The notes under the pieces were generated by a model. The model was not told where the DNA came from, ran no database searches, and saw only the letters and a program-made list of their open reading frames with translations. The position numbers and the translations under genes were made by a program. 64,000 nt of DNA from Tubulanus polymorphus (lineage: Eukaryota > Nemertea > Palaeonemertea > Tubulaniformes > Tubulanidae): the NCBI RefSeq assembly GCF_964204645.1, contig NW_027437434.1, forward strand, positions 117,001-181,000. The letters are read 5' to 3'. Shown here piece by piece: positions 35,569-47,169 of this stretch. The stretch's first letter is position 1, and each line of letters opens with the position of its first letter.

Positions 35569-36668
35569 TTTCTAGAGATATGGCCTGTTTGACCACAACT
35601 GTAACAGATGATAGAATGATTATCTCGACGAACGCTCTGTTGGGATTGTAGGCCTACTAACTGCTGACCATTGTCGTAAACTCAGTCACCTGAGATCTCA
35701 ATGTCTCAATTTGGTCGCTCTCTCCTACTTTTGTTGCTCTCACGAACCCATGAGATCCACGTTCTCTATCCTCTTCTAATCTCTTAAACCCCTCTAACTC
35801 TACGGCTAGACGGACTAACTCGTCGAGCGATTTACAATGACTCTGGTACAATTGCATACGCAGCTCTCTATCTTCGATCGCGTCTATAAATGTGTTCGGA
35901 CCAAACGGTCTCGCTGAAACGGGTCTAAATCGGGATATGCCCTAACGGCAAGGGAAAGTAGTTCTTGCCCCAGCTCTCTCAGGGTTTCCGTCCTCTTACG
36001 CCTTCTGTTCTTAATTTCAGCTAAGAAGAGTTCAGATTGATGGCCGGAACCAAATCTCGAGTCGAGTATACCGACTAACTCGCCATAATCAAGCCGACTT
36101 TGATGCGACAAAGTGCAAGCTAATTGACGGGCGGGACCTCTAAGGTGTGTGAATAGAAAATCTGCCTTGGATCCGTCGTCCCAGCGGTTGATACGTGCTA
36201 CTGTCTCAAAAACTTGAATATAATCTCGCCAGGAACCATTGCCGTCAAAGGTTTCGGGTTTGATTCTACATGCCAGGTTACGGTCTTGAGTGAGGCGCTG
36301 ACTCTCGAAAACAAAGTTTTATCCCGGCGGAGCTCGGTCAAGACGATCACTCGTTTCGACATTGGACTCAAAACGGTCGGCATAAATGAAATTCTGATCT
36401 CCGGAGCTAACCCTACGAGGAAGCGCTGTCGTCTCAAAAACCTCTGAGCCTTTCTCGAGTACATTAGGCGCGGTCACTACTTCTGTCACGGTTGGGGAAT
36501 CTCCTACGACCGTCGTCTCTCTGTCTAAGGGCTGACTATGGGTTAGATTCCCGTCTCTTCGAGATTTCGACGCCTCGTCGCTAAGACTTCGGGGTTGTCT
36601 ACGAGCGTTACTCCTAGTCGAAGGGATACTCTCAGATCACCATCCACGTTAACGGATTGAGTACTCAT
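35569..36668 (-). pseudogene. gag: Gypsy-2 gag, fragmented
   Basis: A start ATG (MSTQSVNVDGDLRVSLRL) lies at 36668 but soon stops. Capsid-like pieces follow in different frames: LDYGELVGILDSRFG...LRELGQELLSLAVRAYPDL (36111-35884) and LYQSHCKSLDELVRLAVELE (35857-35657), with a frameshift near 35870. A canonical zinc knuckle CYSCGQTGHISRNC lies at about 35571-35612. It encodes a packaging protein in intact relatives; here it is dead. Confidence 0.8.
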
Positions 36669-36843
36669 CTTTGCTAAGTCACTAAAATTCAAATAATAGT
36701 CTTAATCGTCTTATACAAATTCTGAACGAGTCTACGTTCCACTCAGTGCCAAAATAATAAAGATAAAAGAATATTGTGCTAAAATTCTCGTTGAGTTTCT
36801 TCTGTGCGGGTCTATCAACTTATTGATCAAATCAAATCAAATA

Positions 36844-36863
36844 CGATCCCACCGCTGCCACCA
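36844..36863 (-). promoter_or_regulatory. Gypsy-2 primer-binding site
   Basis: On the minus strand TGGTGGCAGCGGTGGGATCG follows the 5' LTR after four A/T bases. It starts TGG, as needed for pairing with a tRNA CCA end. Confidence 0.65.
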
Positions 36864-36867
36864 TTTT

Positions 36868-38633
36868 TGTAGCGTTTCTCTCCTGGGTAGCGTGTTTCTT
36901 TTTAGGGTTGGATAAGTAAAATAGGCGTTTGCTACTAGGGTTCGCCCTGAAACAATATAATCGGGTTATACGAAAATATTGGGGGAAGTAATTCCTCCTC
37001 AGGGAAAAGATACAAATTCTTATCTAAATTATCGCAAATAAATATTCATCCTTCTCATTCCATGATCAGGGCCCAGCATCCAAGTAGGCGATTACCTGGC
37101 CAGGATTTCGCTCGGGTTCGAACCTAGTTCTCCTCAACATCTTCCGTTCTCTACGTATGACACTCTGTCATGACTTCCCCCGGATGAAGGCCATCAGTCA
37201 ATAAAGGACTGAGGGTTCGGATCCTCGATTGATGGTCTCCATCTAACTACTGCTGACACGTCCCTGATCGAACTGGTCCTCTCATAAAGACGAATAATAA
37301 TAGATTGGCACTGAGGTGAAAAATAGCGGCGGAACTCCTCTCCTCGTTCAAAAAAGACGAAGATATAAGACTTATATAAATCGTCATAAGATAAGAGCCC
37401 GTGGACTCTCAAATTTAATGTAACTAAGTCAATAAAATTAACAGCATATCTTTAAATTCTCTTAGTTCGCGGCGCGTCTCGAAAAGGTCTCGCGTCGTGG
37501 TCGCGTCAAAAATGCATGTCTCAATCGGGCGTACAGTACGAGACTCGAAAGGTGCTAACGACGATCTCAAATCATCGCTCGGAATATGTTATACATATAC
37601 ATTTATTTACATTTAAATCGCCCGACCGAGAGCGAATCAAATCGGCAAGAAAATAATTTAAAAATCGAAGCACCCGGCGGGTAGATAAAGAATATGAACA
37701 CAAGCTTGCTCGACGAAATATCTTGATCGGTGACGCTCTCAGTCGGCCGGTAAAAGTTTAACTAGAAGATAGTCATAAACGGCGACATCAAACTCGGCCG
37801 AAAAGTCTAACTCGGCCGAAAAATCAAACTCGGCCGAAAATCAAACTCGGCCAGACGATCGTACGTAAGTTAACGCGAATGAATAATTTGCTTCCTTCGG
37901 GTTGGACAAGATGATCATATCCAACCTGAAGGCGAGATAGGAAGGATTAATCTCTTACATCTTATATATAATTTATGTTCTCAATAGCAAAGTCAATAGT
38001 AAAGTCGGAATTCTGCGTGTGACGCGTGATGATACCAAAGATCGGAATGTCCGACACGCTCGAACGACCCGCCTTTTATAGGAATCCGAGTGCGCTCATT
38101 GGCCAGTAGTGATACCACTACGTGCGAAGTAGGCCAAGAGCGCGCACTAAATAGAACGCGAATAAAATAGTTAACAGGAAGATTAATGCTCCCAGAAATT
38201 AAATATAGTCAATACACGCGCTAAAAATACCAAAAGAACACATTAAAGAGGATAAAAACGAAATTCGAATATCAAACCCGAGTTTGATGTACGCGCGCAA
38301 GAATAGTGAACCGCCTAGCGGTGCGACAAAGCTCAACTCGCCGAGCGAGGAACCGAAGAAAACAAATCAAACTATGTAAATATGATGAAAATAGGATTAT
38401 GACATTACCAAACGGCAGTTCTAAAGTAAAAAAAACGATATCAAAAGAATAGACTACAGGTAAGTAACTTGAATGTTATAGCGCGAATTAACGATAAAAG
38501 CCGAATAAAAAGATGTGATCGTGCTATTTCCCGACAGAAACCGATCCAAACCCCAACCCGAACGCGAATAGACCGCAACGAGACGCCCGAAAAACTTTAC
38601 AGTGTCCAAATTTTAAGACTACAAATTTAAACC
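36868..38633 (-). repeat. Gypsy-2 5' LTR (right copy, outer end truncated)
   Basis: Matches 28210 to about 30158 but lacks the TA arrays; its equivalent site reads GGAATATGTTATACATATAC. Homology stops just after ACTACAAATTTAAACC at 38633, about 265 bp short of the inferred LTR end in the other copy. LINE sequence follows. Confidence 0.85.
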
Positions 38634-38689
38634 TTTTTAAAAATTTAAAAAATAGGGCCCGGATGAGTGGGCACCCCTTCTGAAATTGA

Positions 38690-40560
38690 AGCCATATATG
38701 TTACCATCAAACCCTGAAAATTTCATAAAATCCTCACAATGTGCAGTATTATTCTGAAAGCTGGGATCTGGAAGCCAGACTATTAGTTTTCTCTGAGTTC
38801 ACAGTGAGACCATTAGCGGCACAATATTCAAATAAGGTATATAAGTGTAGCTGAAGAGATTTCTCAGCAAGAATAACATCATCTGCGTATAGTATTATGA
38901 ATAAATTCAGTAAAGTATCAATATCCTGGTCACGATTCAAATTTAGTTTTTCAATAAATAACAAAGTCGGTTTTCCACGATCAATGAAAAATTCATCGAT
39001 GTCGTTTAAGAATAACGAAAAGAGGATAGGCGAGAGATTTTCGCCTTGTCTTAAGCCTCTATCAGCTGCAAAGTATTATGACGTGCAACCATTAAATTTA
39101 ACACATGATTTTATGGAATTATACATATTTTTGACCACAGTGAAAAAGTTGTTAGCAACTAATTTTCGCCATAACGTTACCCTACAAATCGAGTCGAAAG
39201 CTTTCTTAAAATCAACAAAGGCGCAAAAAATTCTTCTTCCCTGACAAAGATACAGCTCTACGATTGTTTTAAGCGTGTTAATATGATCAATGGTGGAATA
39301 TTTCGATCTAAAGCCAGCCTGGGCTTCACTTATAATGTCATTCGTATCTAGGAATGTTGACAGTCTTTGGTTTAGGATACTTGTAAATAACTTACCAAGA
39401 TAGCTAGCTAAGGTAATGCCTCTATAATTATCGGGATTAGAGGGATCACCATTCTTAAAATGGGTTTGATGACGCCTATAGACCACATCTCTGGAACATA
39501 TCCTGTTTTGAGAACTAAATTGAATAATTTTTGTAATATATAAATTAAAAACGGATACTGACTCACTCCCAACAGCTCATTCGTGATTCCATAAATGTCT
39601 TGGGCCTTATTGTTTTTTTGTTTTTTAGTATAGAGATAGCCTTAATTACTTCATCACTGGTTATATCACTGTTCAAAATATAATTGTCATAGACAGGAAG
39701 GGGGATACGCCCATAATACCTCCGCCAAAAAATACCTCCGTGCAAAATCCCTCACCCAGAATCCCTCCACCCAGAATACCTTCATATGTATCCAAATACC
39801 CCCACTCAGAATTTAAAAAAATACTATAATTCTATTATTTAGATGTATAAAGTACCACCAATATTGACTATTATACATGTATAGGATCATATATAATGTA
39901 TTACGGTACATATAAACCTATACTGAATAATAATTGAATAACAATTAATGACAATTTTCACTTGCAATTAGTAATGGCTGGGAATTCGACCCAATTTGAA
40001 CAAACAACGAGATAGGGATTGTAGAATATTAATTAGTTTATCTCATGACTTTAATCTAATACTAGATATCTCTGGAAACCATTCAATATTTAGATTATAG
40101 AATATTAATTAGTCCCATAATCTAAGAAAACAATGTACTACATTTCGGTACACACTGAATTCAGTTCATTTCCATTTAATAACTACTTTTAAACTATAGA
40201 ACTTTAGATCTAGGGCCTGGAGGTATTTTGGAAACATATGAGGGTATTCTGGGTGGAGGGGTCTGGGATATTTGGGTGGAGGTATTTTGGGCGGAGGTAT
40301 TATGACCCGGATTCACAGGAGGGTCACCCTCGTCTGGGGGCTCATCACCGGCATCGGTTTCATTGTTAACATGATTCAAATCATTTAATCTCATAAAATG
40401 TTCAAGAAAAATATCATTATCTATATTAGCCTCATTATTTTTTGTTACGCTCGCAGAGTTTAGCATCGACCAATACTTTTTTGGGTTATTTATTTCGCAT
40501 TCTCTCAATTCCTTAATAAATTCATCTTTTTGTTTTTTTCTTATTTCCTCGGACTACCTA
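38690..40560 (-). pseudogene. Non-LTR retrotransposon (LINE) reverse transcriptase relic
   Basis: Minus-strand fragments in order: ECEINNPKKYWSMLN (linker, about 40500); NSDITSDEVIKAISILKNKK (about 39680); NPDNYRGITLASYLGKLF...EAQAGFRSKYSTIDHI...FCAFVDFKKAFDSI (39450-39180); GLRQGENLSPILFSLFLNDI (about 39050-38990); and the active site ILYADDVILAEKS (38910-38875). These are the standard RT blocks of LINEs. The frames are shifted against each other and a MITE (39712-40304) interrupts it. No endonuclease domain is seen. Confidence 0.85.
39712..40304. mobile_element. MITE-like TIR element inserted in the LINE (~593 bp)
   Basis: Left end CATAATACCTCCGCC and right end GGCGGAGGTATTATG are inverse. 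Both arms continue with matching CCTCCACCCAGAATACC-type phrases for about 75 bp. LINE coding sequence resumes on both sides. No ORF in the AT-rich centre; no clear target duplication. Confidence 0.75.
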
Positions 40561-41611
40561 TTTATAGTTTTTAGAAGAGTTCTTAAGGGATTCAAAATTG
40601 GAAGGGGTAGGGCAACCCCTATATCTTTTTTCACATAATTATATTTCTTCTGTGCATCTCTACAGTCCCTGCCAAACCATCTGTTGCGAACCGGTTTTTT
40701 GCAGTTATTACCACAGGGGTTTGACGATGGGCTTGGATTTTATTTCCGGGTTGTTGATAATCTCGCGAGAATGGCGCTAAATATGAACTGCGAATAAATT
40801 CAAAATATCATCGAAATACCTTGTGTTTATATTGTTTATTTATCCGCTATAAAAATTCGATAAACAATTGGTCGTTAAGAATCATTATCAGACTATATCA
40901 GATTATATTTTTTTTTACGCTCGCAGAGTTTAGCATCGACCAATACTTTTTTGGGGTTATTAATTTCGCATTCTCTCAATTCCTATTCCTTAATAAATTC
41001 ATCTTTTTGTTTTTTCTTATTTCCTCGGATGACCTATTTTTAGTTTTATTTCTTCTGTGCATCTCTACAGTCCCTGCCAAACCATCTGTTGCGAACCGTT
41101 TTTTTGCAGTTATTACCACAGGGGTTTGACGATGGGCTTGGATTTTATTTCCGGGTCGTTGATAATCTCGCGAGAATGGCGCTAAATATGAACTGAGAAT
41201 AAATTCAAAATATCATGGAAATACCTTGTGTTTATATTGTTTATTTATCCGCTATAAAGTTTCGATAAACAATTGGTCGTTAAGAATCATCATCAGACTA
41301 TATCAGATTATATTTTTGTTATGCTCGCAGAGTTTAGCATCGACCAATACTTTTTTGGGTTATTAATTTCGCATTCTCTCACTCCTTAATAAATTCATCT
41401 TTTTGTTTTTTCTTATTTCCTCGGATGACCTATTTATAGTTTTTAGAAGAGTTCTTAAGGGATTCAAAATTGGAAGGGGTAGGGCAACCCCTATATCTTT
41501 TTTCATATAATTATATTTCTTCTGTGCATCTCTACAGTCCCTGCCAAACCATCTGTTGCGAACCGTTTTTTTGCAGTTATTACCACAGGGGTTTGACGAT
41601 GGGCTTGGATT
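40447..41611. repeat. LINE-derived tandem array (470, 404 and ~290 bp units)
   Basis: The phrase TCGCAGAGTTTAGCATCGAC recurs at about 40450, 40920 and 41324. Each unit joins LINE linker sequence to a non-LINE piece (TCGCGAGAATGGCGCTAAATA to CAGACTATATCAGATTATAT). The second unit has an internal deletion. Confidence 0.85.
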
Positions 41612-41715
41612 ACCCTAGATGTGCATCGGATGTATAAGACCCTAGATGTGCATCGGATGTATACATTACCCTAGATGTGCATCGGATGTATAAGACCCTA
41701 GATGTGCATCGGATG
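41611..41715 (+). repeat. 27-bp minisatellite, 4 copies
   Basis: Tandem ACCCTAGATGTGCATCGGAT-GTATAAG, with one copy carrying GTATACATT. It directly abuts the LINE-derived array. Confidence 0.9.
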
Positions 41716-41929
41716 TATAAGTTGTTTCATCCCCAGTTGTGAATCATATATGGTATACATACAATATATGTCACTGACGACAATATGATACTTAAGAAAC
41801 GGTAGCTGTTACTCGTTGCGCATGCGCATTGGCTGTATGGACCGTATGGAAAACTCTAGAAAAATACATGTACCTACAATTATTTGGGTTCGAACAAACG
41901 CTAACAGCGGAGCGTAAGTGTAGCGTTTA
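41716..41929. other. Short spacer, nothing seen
   Basis: Contains a TGCGCATGCGCA palindrome near 41818 but no gene or repeat that I recognise. Confidence 0.4.
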
Positions 41930-43345
41930 CCACAGCCCTAGGGCTCTGAAACTTCTCGGGGATTTAGAAGGGGTCCTGGAGTCTATATAAGATGCTCATT
42001 TTAACGGTCTGGGCCAACAGACCCCCGCGCCCAGCGTTTTAATGGTTCTATACCATCTACAGGGCCCCTTCTAAATACTCGACAAGTTGCAGAGCCCTTC
42101 GGCTACGATTAGGGAATGAGCAGGTCCCCAGAATGTGGTTACGCGCCGTCTCAGACCCATGGTATGGCCCTAGCGACAAAGATTCTAGCGCAGTAGCCCA
42201 TAGGTTATAATTTTAAAGTTTCGCATACTTGGATTAGACACTCCCCTAGGTCGCTGAGAAGTTTCAGAGCCCTAGGGCCACTATTAAGGTCGCGCGAGAT
42301 GTTAGAAATGGGTCGGTTTTCGGGTCTAAACTTAGTTTATTTTCGCGTATTTAGACGCTCATTTTCAACGGTCTGGGCAGGGTCCGCCCAGACCCAACAG
42401 ACCCCTGCGCCAAGGGTCTTAATGATTCTGTATCATCTACAGGGCCCCTTCGAAATACCCGACAAGCTTCAGAGCCCTAGGGCCATTATAAGGGGTCGAG
42501 CAGGTCCCCAGAAAGTGGTCGCGCGGCCGTCTCAGACCCATGGTATGGCCCTAACGACAAAAATTCTAGCGCCGCACCCAAGGGCCTAGAACCTATTTCC
42601 AAGGTATGCACACTTGGATTAGACCCTCCCCTAGGTCCCTGAGTAGGCTCAGATCCCTAGGGCCACTAGTAAGGTCACAGGAGATGTTAGAAGTGGATCG
42701 GTTTTCAGGTCATAACTAAAAGTGTATTTTCGCGTATATTAGATGCCCATTTTAACGGTCTGGGCAGGGTCCGCCCACCCAACGGACCCCTTGCCCAGCG
42801 TTTTAATGGTTCTCCATCATCTATCGGGCCCCTTCTAAATACTCGACAAGTTTCAGAGCCCAAGGGCCACTATTAGGGGTCGAGCAGGTCCCCAGAAAGT
42901 GTTCGCGCGGCCGTTTTAGACCCCTGGTATGGCCCTAGCGACAAAAGTTTTAGTGCCGCAACCAAGGGCCTATAACCTATTTTCAAGGTTTGCAGACTTG
43001 AATAGACCCTCTTTTAGGGCCCTGAGAAGTTTCAGAGCCCTAGAGCCACTATTAAGGTCGCGCGAGATGCTAGAAGTAGGTCGGTTTTCAGGTCTCAACT
43101 TATAGTTTATTTTCGCGTTTATTAGACGCTCATTTCAACGGTCTGGGCAGGGTCCGCCTAGACCCAACAGACCCCCGCGCCAAGGGTTTTAATGATTCTG
43201 TATCATCTACAGGACCCCTTCTAAATACCCGACAAGTTTCAGAGCCCTAGAGCCATTATAAGGGGTCGAGCAGGTCCCGAGAAAGTGGTCGCGCGGCCGT
43301 CTCGGACCCATGGTATGGCTCTAGCGACAAAAATTCTAGCGCCTA
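41930..43345. repeat. ~385-bp GC-richer satellite, about 3.5 copies
   Basis: Units share TCAGAGCCCTAGGGCCACTA, ACGGTCTGGGCAGGGTCCGC and GGGTCGAGCAGGTCCC. The first phrase recurs at about 42263, 42649 and 43032 (386 and 383 bp apart). Each unit holds two diverged half-units, each with an AGTTTCAGAGCCCTAG core. GC content is clearly above its surroundings. No conserved frame. Confidence 0.88.
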
Positions 43346-44150
43346 TTGCATAATATTGCATCGTCCTTTCCGCCTGACCTCCGCGCATCAATTCTACTTG
43401 CTCCACGATATAAGACAACCCCGTAAGTATTACCCCTATATTTTGTGCCGCGATTTAACATACTCTTGGCAGACTGCCAACCAACAGCCATGACATAGGT
43501 AAACCAAAAAGTAACACTTCAAAAATATACTTTCTATTCACTTCAGTCCACAATTAATGGCTTCAATCACAAACTAACACAGGAACCTTCTGAAATAATC
43601 CAATTTTATGTATGTTTCGAGCAATTAATCAACATTATTTTGAGAAATTAATTAATTTCTCCACAAATTTCGCCATTGACTACCATTTCTCTGTATTGCA
43701 TACATCATGTGGCATGATAGACTCGTTGACCTTCAAGTATTTATATAAATCTTTCAAAACGAAACGACAATTTTTATTTTTCATAGTTTGCCAACTTATA
43801 TTTCAAATCTTCGTGTTTTCCACAATAAATGATGAAAAAATAAATTCTGGTTGAAGAAAATGTGAATAAGTGTTGATTTCTTAATTTTTTCAATTTTGTC
43901 GTTTCGTTTTGATAGTGTGTGTTGTGGTCCTGGCCTCAGTCCACAGGCGCCAGCACCCTCCACACGTTTTAAAAATGGCCGCCGTCGAATCGACGGAAAT
44001 TTACTCTCACTTTACGGCCGATTTGCACATGAATTAAGATCGTCAGGTGAGGTTTTATGGGGATCAAACAAACTACGAATCTGTTGTGCGTTGATTACAA
44101 CAAAAATTAGACGGATATCTTAAGAGACAATGAAATGACAGGCAAATTAC
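43346..44150. other. No gene seen
   Basis: AT-rich. AAAAATGGCCGCCGTCG near 43971 resembles a YY1-type element, and a CAG|GTGAGG splice-donor-like site is at about 44045. No convincing exon. Confidence 0.35.
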
Positions 44151-44151
44151 C

Positions 44152-44172
44152 CGTGAGTCAAATTGACTCACG
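44152..44172. promoter_or_regulatory. Palindrome of two AP-1-like sites
   Basis: Two perfect 10-bp arms CGTGAGTCAA around one central A. Each arm holds TGAGTCA/TGACTCA, the AP-1 consensus. No gene start is identified nearby, so function is open. Confidence 0.3.
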
Positions 44173-44254
44173 AAAATTTCATAGAAAAATGACCTTCCCA
44201 TCCCTGACTGGTTTGTGAAAATATCCGATCGTGAAACTAAACCACAGTCAGGTT

Positions 44255-44330
44255 ACTGACTAAGGGACACCATGCCCATTTTGGAAGAGGTTTGAAATGC
44301 TCAACAATCTGACAATCTACATAAATAATA
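44255..44330 (-). repeat. End of the 181-1429 repeat family, inverted
   Basis: AAGGGACACCATGCCC, GAGGTTTGAAATGCTCAACA and ATCTGACAATC match, in reverse, about 1360-1425. This marks a second copy of that interspersed family. Confidence 0.7.
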
Positions 44331-44357
44331 TAGTTTATATGGATAGGACAGTTTGAT

Positions 44358-45110
44358 TCAGGAGGGTGGGTCCAAAGAACAGATTGACAAAACAACATTA
44401 ACATTACCTTTCTGGCATTGATCTTTCACTAACAGATAATGACTGAAGCATTTCATGATCTTCGTTCTGATCACTAGGGTGATTGAAGTCATAGACATTT
44501 CTTGAACTTCCATCGGTCGGCGTCTGTTAAACGTAATTATTCTGGCCATTACAAGTTTTGCAATCACCTTCCATCTCATTAAATCAATCGGTTCCGGTTC
44601 CCGGAGAGCTTGCTCTATTTCACTAATCAACCAGTTCTTAAGTTTTACAATATCTAAAGCTATCGGATGCAATGTTGGTTTATTGATTTTAAGTATGTGC
44701 TGACGTTTGCGGGCAACACTTGATACCCTATTGGTCCAGTGTGCATTGAACAGATGCTGAAAATCCCAGCCTTCATTTCTCATTTCCGTACTCTTGATGA
44801 CACCTTCGCTTATTTTCAACAATGTACATTGTTTGATGTAGTGTCCCAAAGACAACGCGTTTTGTGGAGAATCCGAATCTGTTGCGACCTGTTTAACTGC
44901 AAAAAAAACTTCATCGAAAAATGGTGGTGCTATAAAATCTGTTAATTGTTGGTCAGGGTATCGAATTCGCAACTGCTTTAACAGACGAGCAAGCAAACGA
45001 ACTTTCGTTCTGTTGTTATCAACTTCTTTCATACGGTGCAGTTCCTTCGAGTAATAGGGATAATAGGCTTTCAAGCCAAAGGTCGAACGGTCGAGCTCAT
45101 TAAAAAACAA
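44358..45110 (-). pseudogene. Tyrosine-recombinase-like protein (Crypton-type?), N-terminal half
   Basis: 250 codons. Basic helical start (KVRLLARLLKQLRIRYPDQQ), a central segment with LKISEGVIKSTEMRNEGWDF, then WKVIAKLVMARIITFNRRRP. The last phrase resembles the 'R-L-I-x-FN-K-R-R' box that carries the first catalytic Arg in animal tyrosine-recombinase genes related to Cryptons. After it the family pattern seems to move to the +1 frame (DHEMLQSLSVSERSMPE up to a GTAATG donor), so there is a frameshift near 44490. The catalytic C-terminus (R-H-R-Y) is not in the window. Its 5' end is duplicated, inverted, at 45390-45456. Confidence 0.45.
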
Positions 45111-45456
45111 AACATTAAAAGTAATTTAAAACTATAATATATTTTCATAACCGTGTGTATTTTAGATTATAACTAAATATTTATTCTAAGATATCAATAA
45201 TTTAAAAAGCATATTGTATTAAATCAATTGGTCGCTCCACTTCGCTACCGCTCCGCTCCGCGACCAATTGATTTATTTACAATACACAAATTCATATAAT
45301 CAAATATATTTTAATAATAATTATTATTCTATTATTCAACTGAAATACACACGGTTATGAAAATATATTATAGTTTTAAATTACTTTTAATGTTTTGTTT
45401 TTAATGAACTCGACCATTCAACCTTTAACCTGAAAGCCTATTATCCCTATTACTCT
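45050..45456. repeat. Fold-back with ~112-bp arms and central palindrome
   Basis: The left arm 45050-45163 and right arm 45341-45456 are inverse copies, sharing GAGTAATAGGGATAATAGGC and ATATATTTTCATAACCGTGT. The loop contains a perfect 14-bp inverted pair AATCAATTGGTCGC / GCGACCAATTGATT (about 45222-45274). The left arm covers the start of the recombinase-like ORF. Confidence 0.88.
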
Positions 45457-45544
45457 TAAAATAATCATGTATATGAATAACATTTAAATTGACAGATTAT
45501 TCAATATAAAAGTGTAAGCTCTTATAGAATAGATGTATAAATAG

Positions 45545-46150
45545 TTATTTTATAAACTTATATTCATAGGGAAATTGTAGTCTCAGTAATAATTTTGAAC
45601 CTTTATTATTCTTTAATTTATTCATATATTCATCATGTAATTCAGTAGGTATAATTTGATTTTCTTCCAATGATTGTTGCATAGATTTTCTATCTTTGTT
45701 ATAAAATAAAACTAGAAATCTTATATTCTCCCTAAAGTCTTTAACAATTGAATTATATTTTTGATTTAAAACCCATGTTGTTATCCCAAGATGTCTTCCA
45801 GAGAAAGCTAGATAACATAACTCACTTTCTCTCACTTTTGAATCATGTAAATTAGCGCAATCATCTATAATGAATAATGTATTTGATCCTTTATAAGTAT
45901 CAATTGCTATTTTTATACAATTATCTAAATTTTCTTTTACTGTTTTAGGATTTAATATAATAAACTTTTTTATCTTAACTATATCTCTATTATATGTTTT
46001 ATTCATTTCATAAGTAGGACAGAATAATATTATATTATCAAAATGATTCTTATAAATAGTTTCTAACAAATCTAATATGAAATGTGTTTTACCACAATTG
46101 GTTACACCAGTAACTAACATATTATGCGGTTCAAATATAAATAAATCTTT
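45545..46150 (-). CDS. Polinton/adintovirus-like packaging ATPase (cluster A)
   Basis: 191 codons from the first ATG at 46120; the frame is open upstream to about 46150 (LFIFEPHN precedes the ATG). Walker A TGVTNCGKTHF (residues 3-13), Walker B LFIIDDCAN (about 83-91), and a Gln sensor-like NQKYNSIVKDFR further on. This is the FtsK/HerA-type ATPase that pumps DNA into capsids in Polintons, adintoviruses and virophages; size and motif order fit. The reading frame is unbroken. It begins where the integrase gene ends (overlapping frames), typical of compact viral gene order. Confidence 0.82.
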   Translation of the reverse strand, partial: KDLFIFEPHNMLVTGVTNCGKTHFILDLLETIYKNHFDNIILFCPTYEMNKTYNRDIVKIKKFIILNPKTVKENLDNCIKIAIDTYKGSNTLFIIDDCANLHDSKVRESELCYLAFSGRHLGITTWVLNQKYNSIVKDFRENIRFLVLFYNKDRKSMQQSLEENQIIPTELHDEYMNKLKNNKGSKLLLRLQFPYEYKFIK

Positions 46151-47160
46151 ATTCCTTTAAGAGTTTTTGTTTTCAATACTTTTTCTATTTTGTATTCTAT
46201 TTCATCTGGATTTGGTACAAGTGATAATTCTTGTTCATAGAAATAACCTAATATTTCTTCATCTTTTAGATCTTCTAGTTTATAAACAAATGGTTTAGTT
46301 AATATTATCTTTTTAATCTTGAATACTTCTTCTGTAAAATTAGGGGTATAACCTTAATAAAATGTTTTTCTATATTTAGATATTCTAACGTGTTGTCCAA
46401 TTTTAAATTTAGGTTCCCCGAAATCATGTGTAACAAACGCTCCATATAAATTATTCCAAACTATTTCTGAATTATCTCCTTTTCTTACTTTGTATAGGTT
46501 TCATGTTTATAGAACTATGTTTAGAATTATTATAACCTTTCACTAAATCATCTAACACATCGATATATTTATATGTTTCATTAGCAGTAAAATATTTCCA
46601 CATTCTAGTTTTCAATGTTTTATTAAATCTTTCTATAATAGATGCTTTTTTATAAAAATAATCTACATCGTTATCAGATAATAGTTTTTTGAAATGTTTG
46701 TTATAAAATTCCTTACCTTCATCAAATTGTATCTTATCTGGAATTGCTTCTTTAAATATAGATTTAAAAGCATTTGTTACTTCTATACCAGTTTTATTTT
46801 TGATTGGAATTGACCATGTGTATCGACTGAATATGTCTATAACATATAATATCCAGAAATATCCTTTGTTGTATTCTTCTAAGTTCTTCATGTCAATTAA
46901 ATCTGCTTGCCATTGTTGATCGATATATGAAACCATAACTTTTCTTGTTAAATAAGTTTCATCCATTTTCTTGTGGATTTGATATGTTGGTTGATTTTGT
47001 AACCATGATTTTAACTCACTATATTTTATATCACCGTGTGGGTGCCGTATGGCACCATTTTCGTTATCAGATTTAATTTTATCCCATAATTCTGAAACGC
47101 TAGAATATGATACTTCACTTTCTGGGTTATAATATAAATATCTAAAATATTGTTCTTTTT
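46120..47160 (-). pseudogene. Polinton-type retroviral-like integrase (cluster A)
   Basis: The open frame starts right after the stop of the small gene at 47170, but the expected ATG is one base out of frame (A-run near 47155). N-terminal part: YFRYLYYNPESEVSYSSVSE and SWLQNQPTYQIHKKMDETY. The rve core has QWQADLIDM, KIQFDEGKEFYNKHF and SIIERFNKTLKTRMW, giving D, D and E. A 1-bp frameshift near 46490 and a TAA at 46354 break the C-terminal part (FKIGQHVRISKYRKTFY, PNFTEEVFKIKKI), which looks like the SH3/chromo-like tail of Polinton integrases. It would insert the element by making target duplications. Confidence 0.85.
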
Positions 47161-47169
47161 CATCTTATT

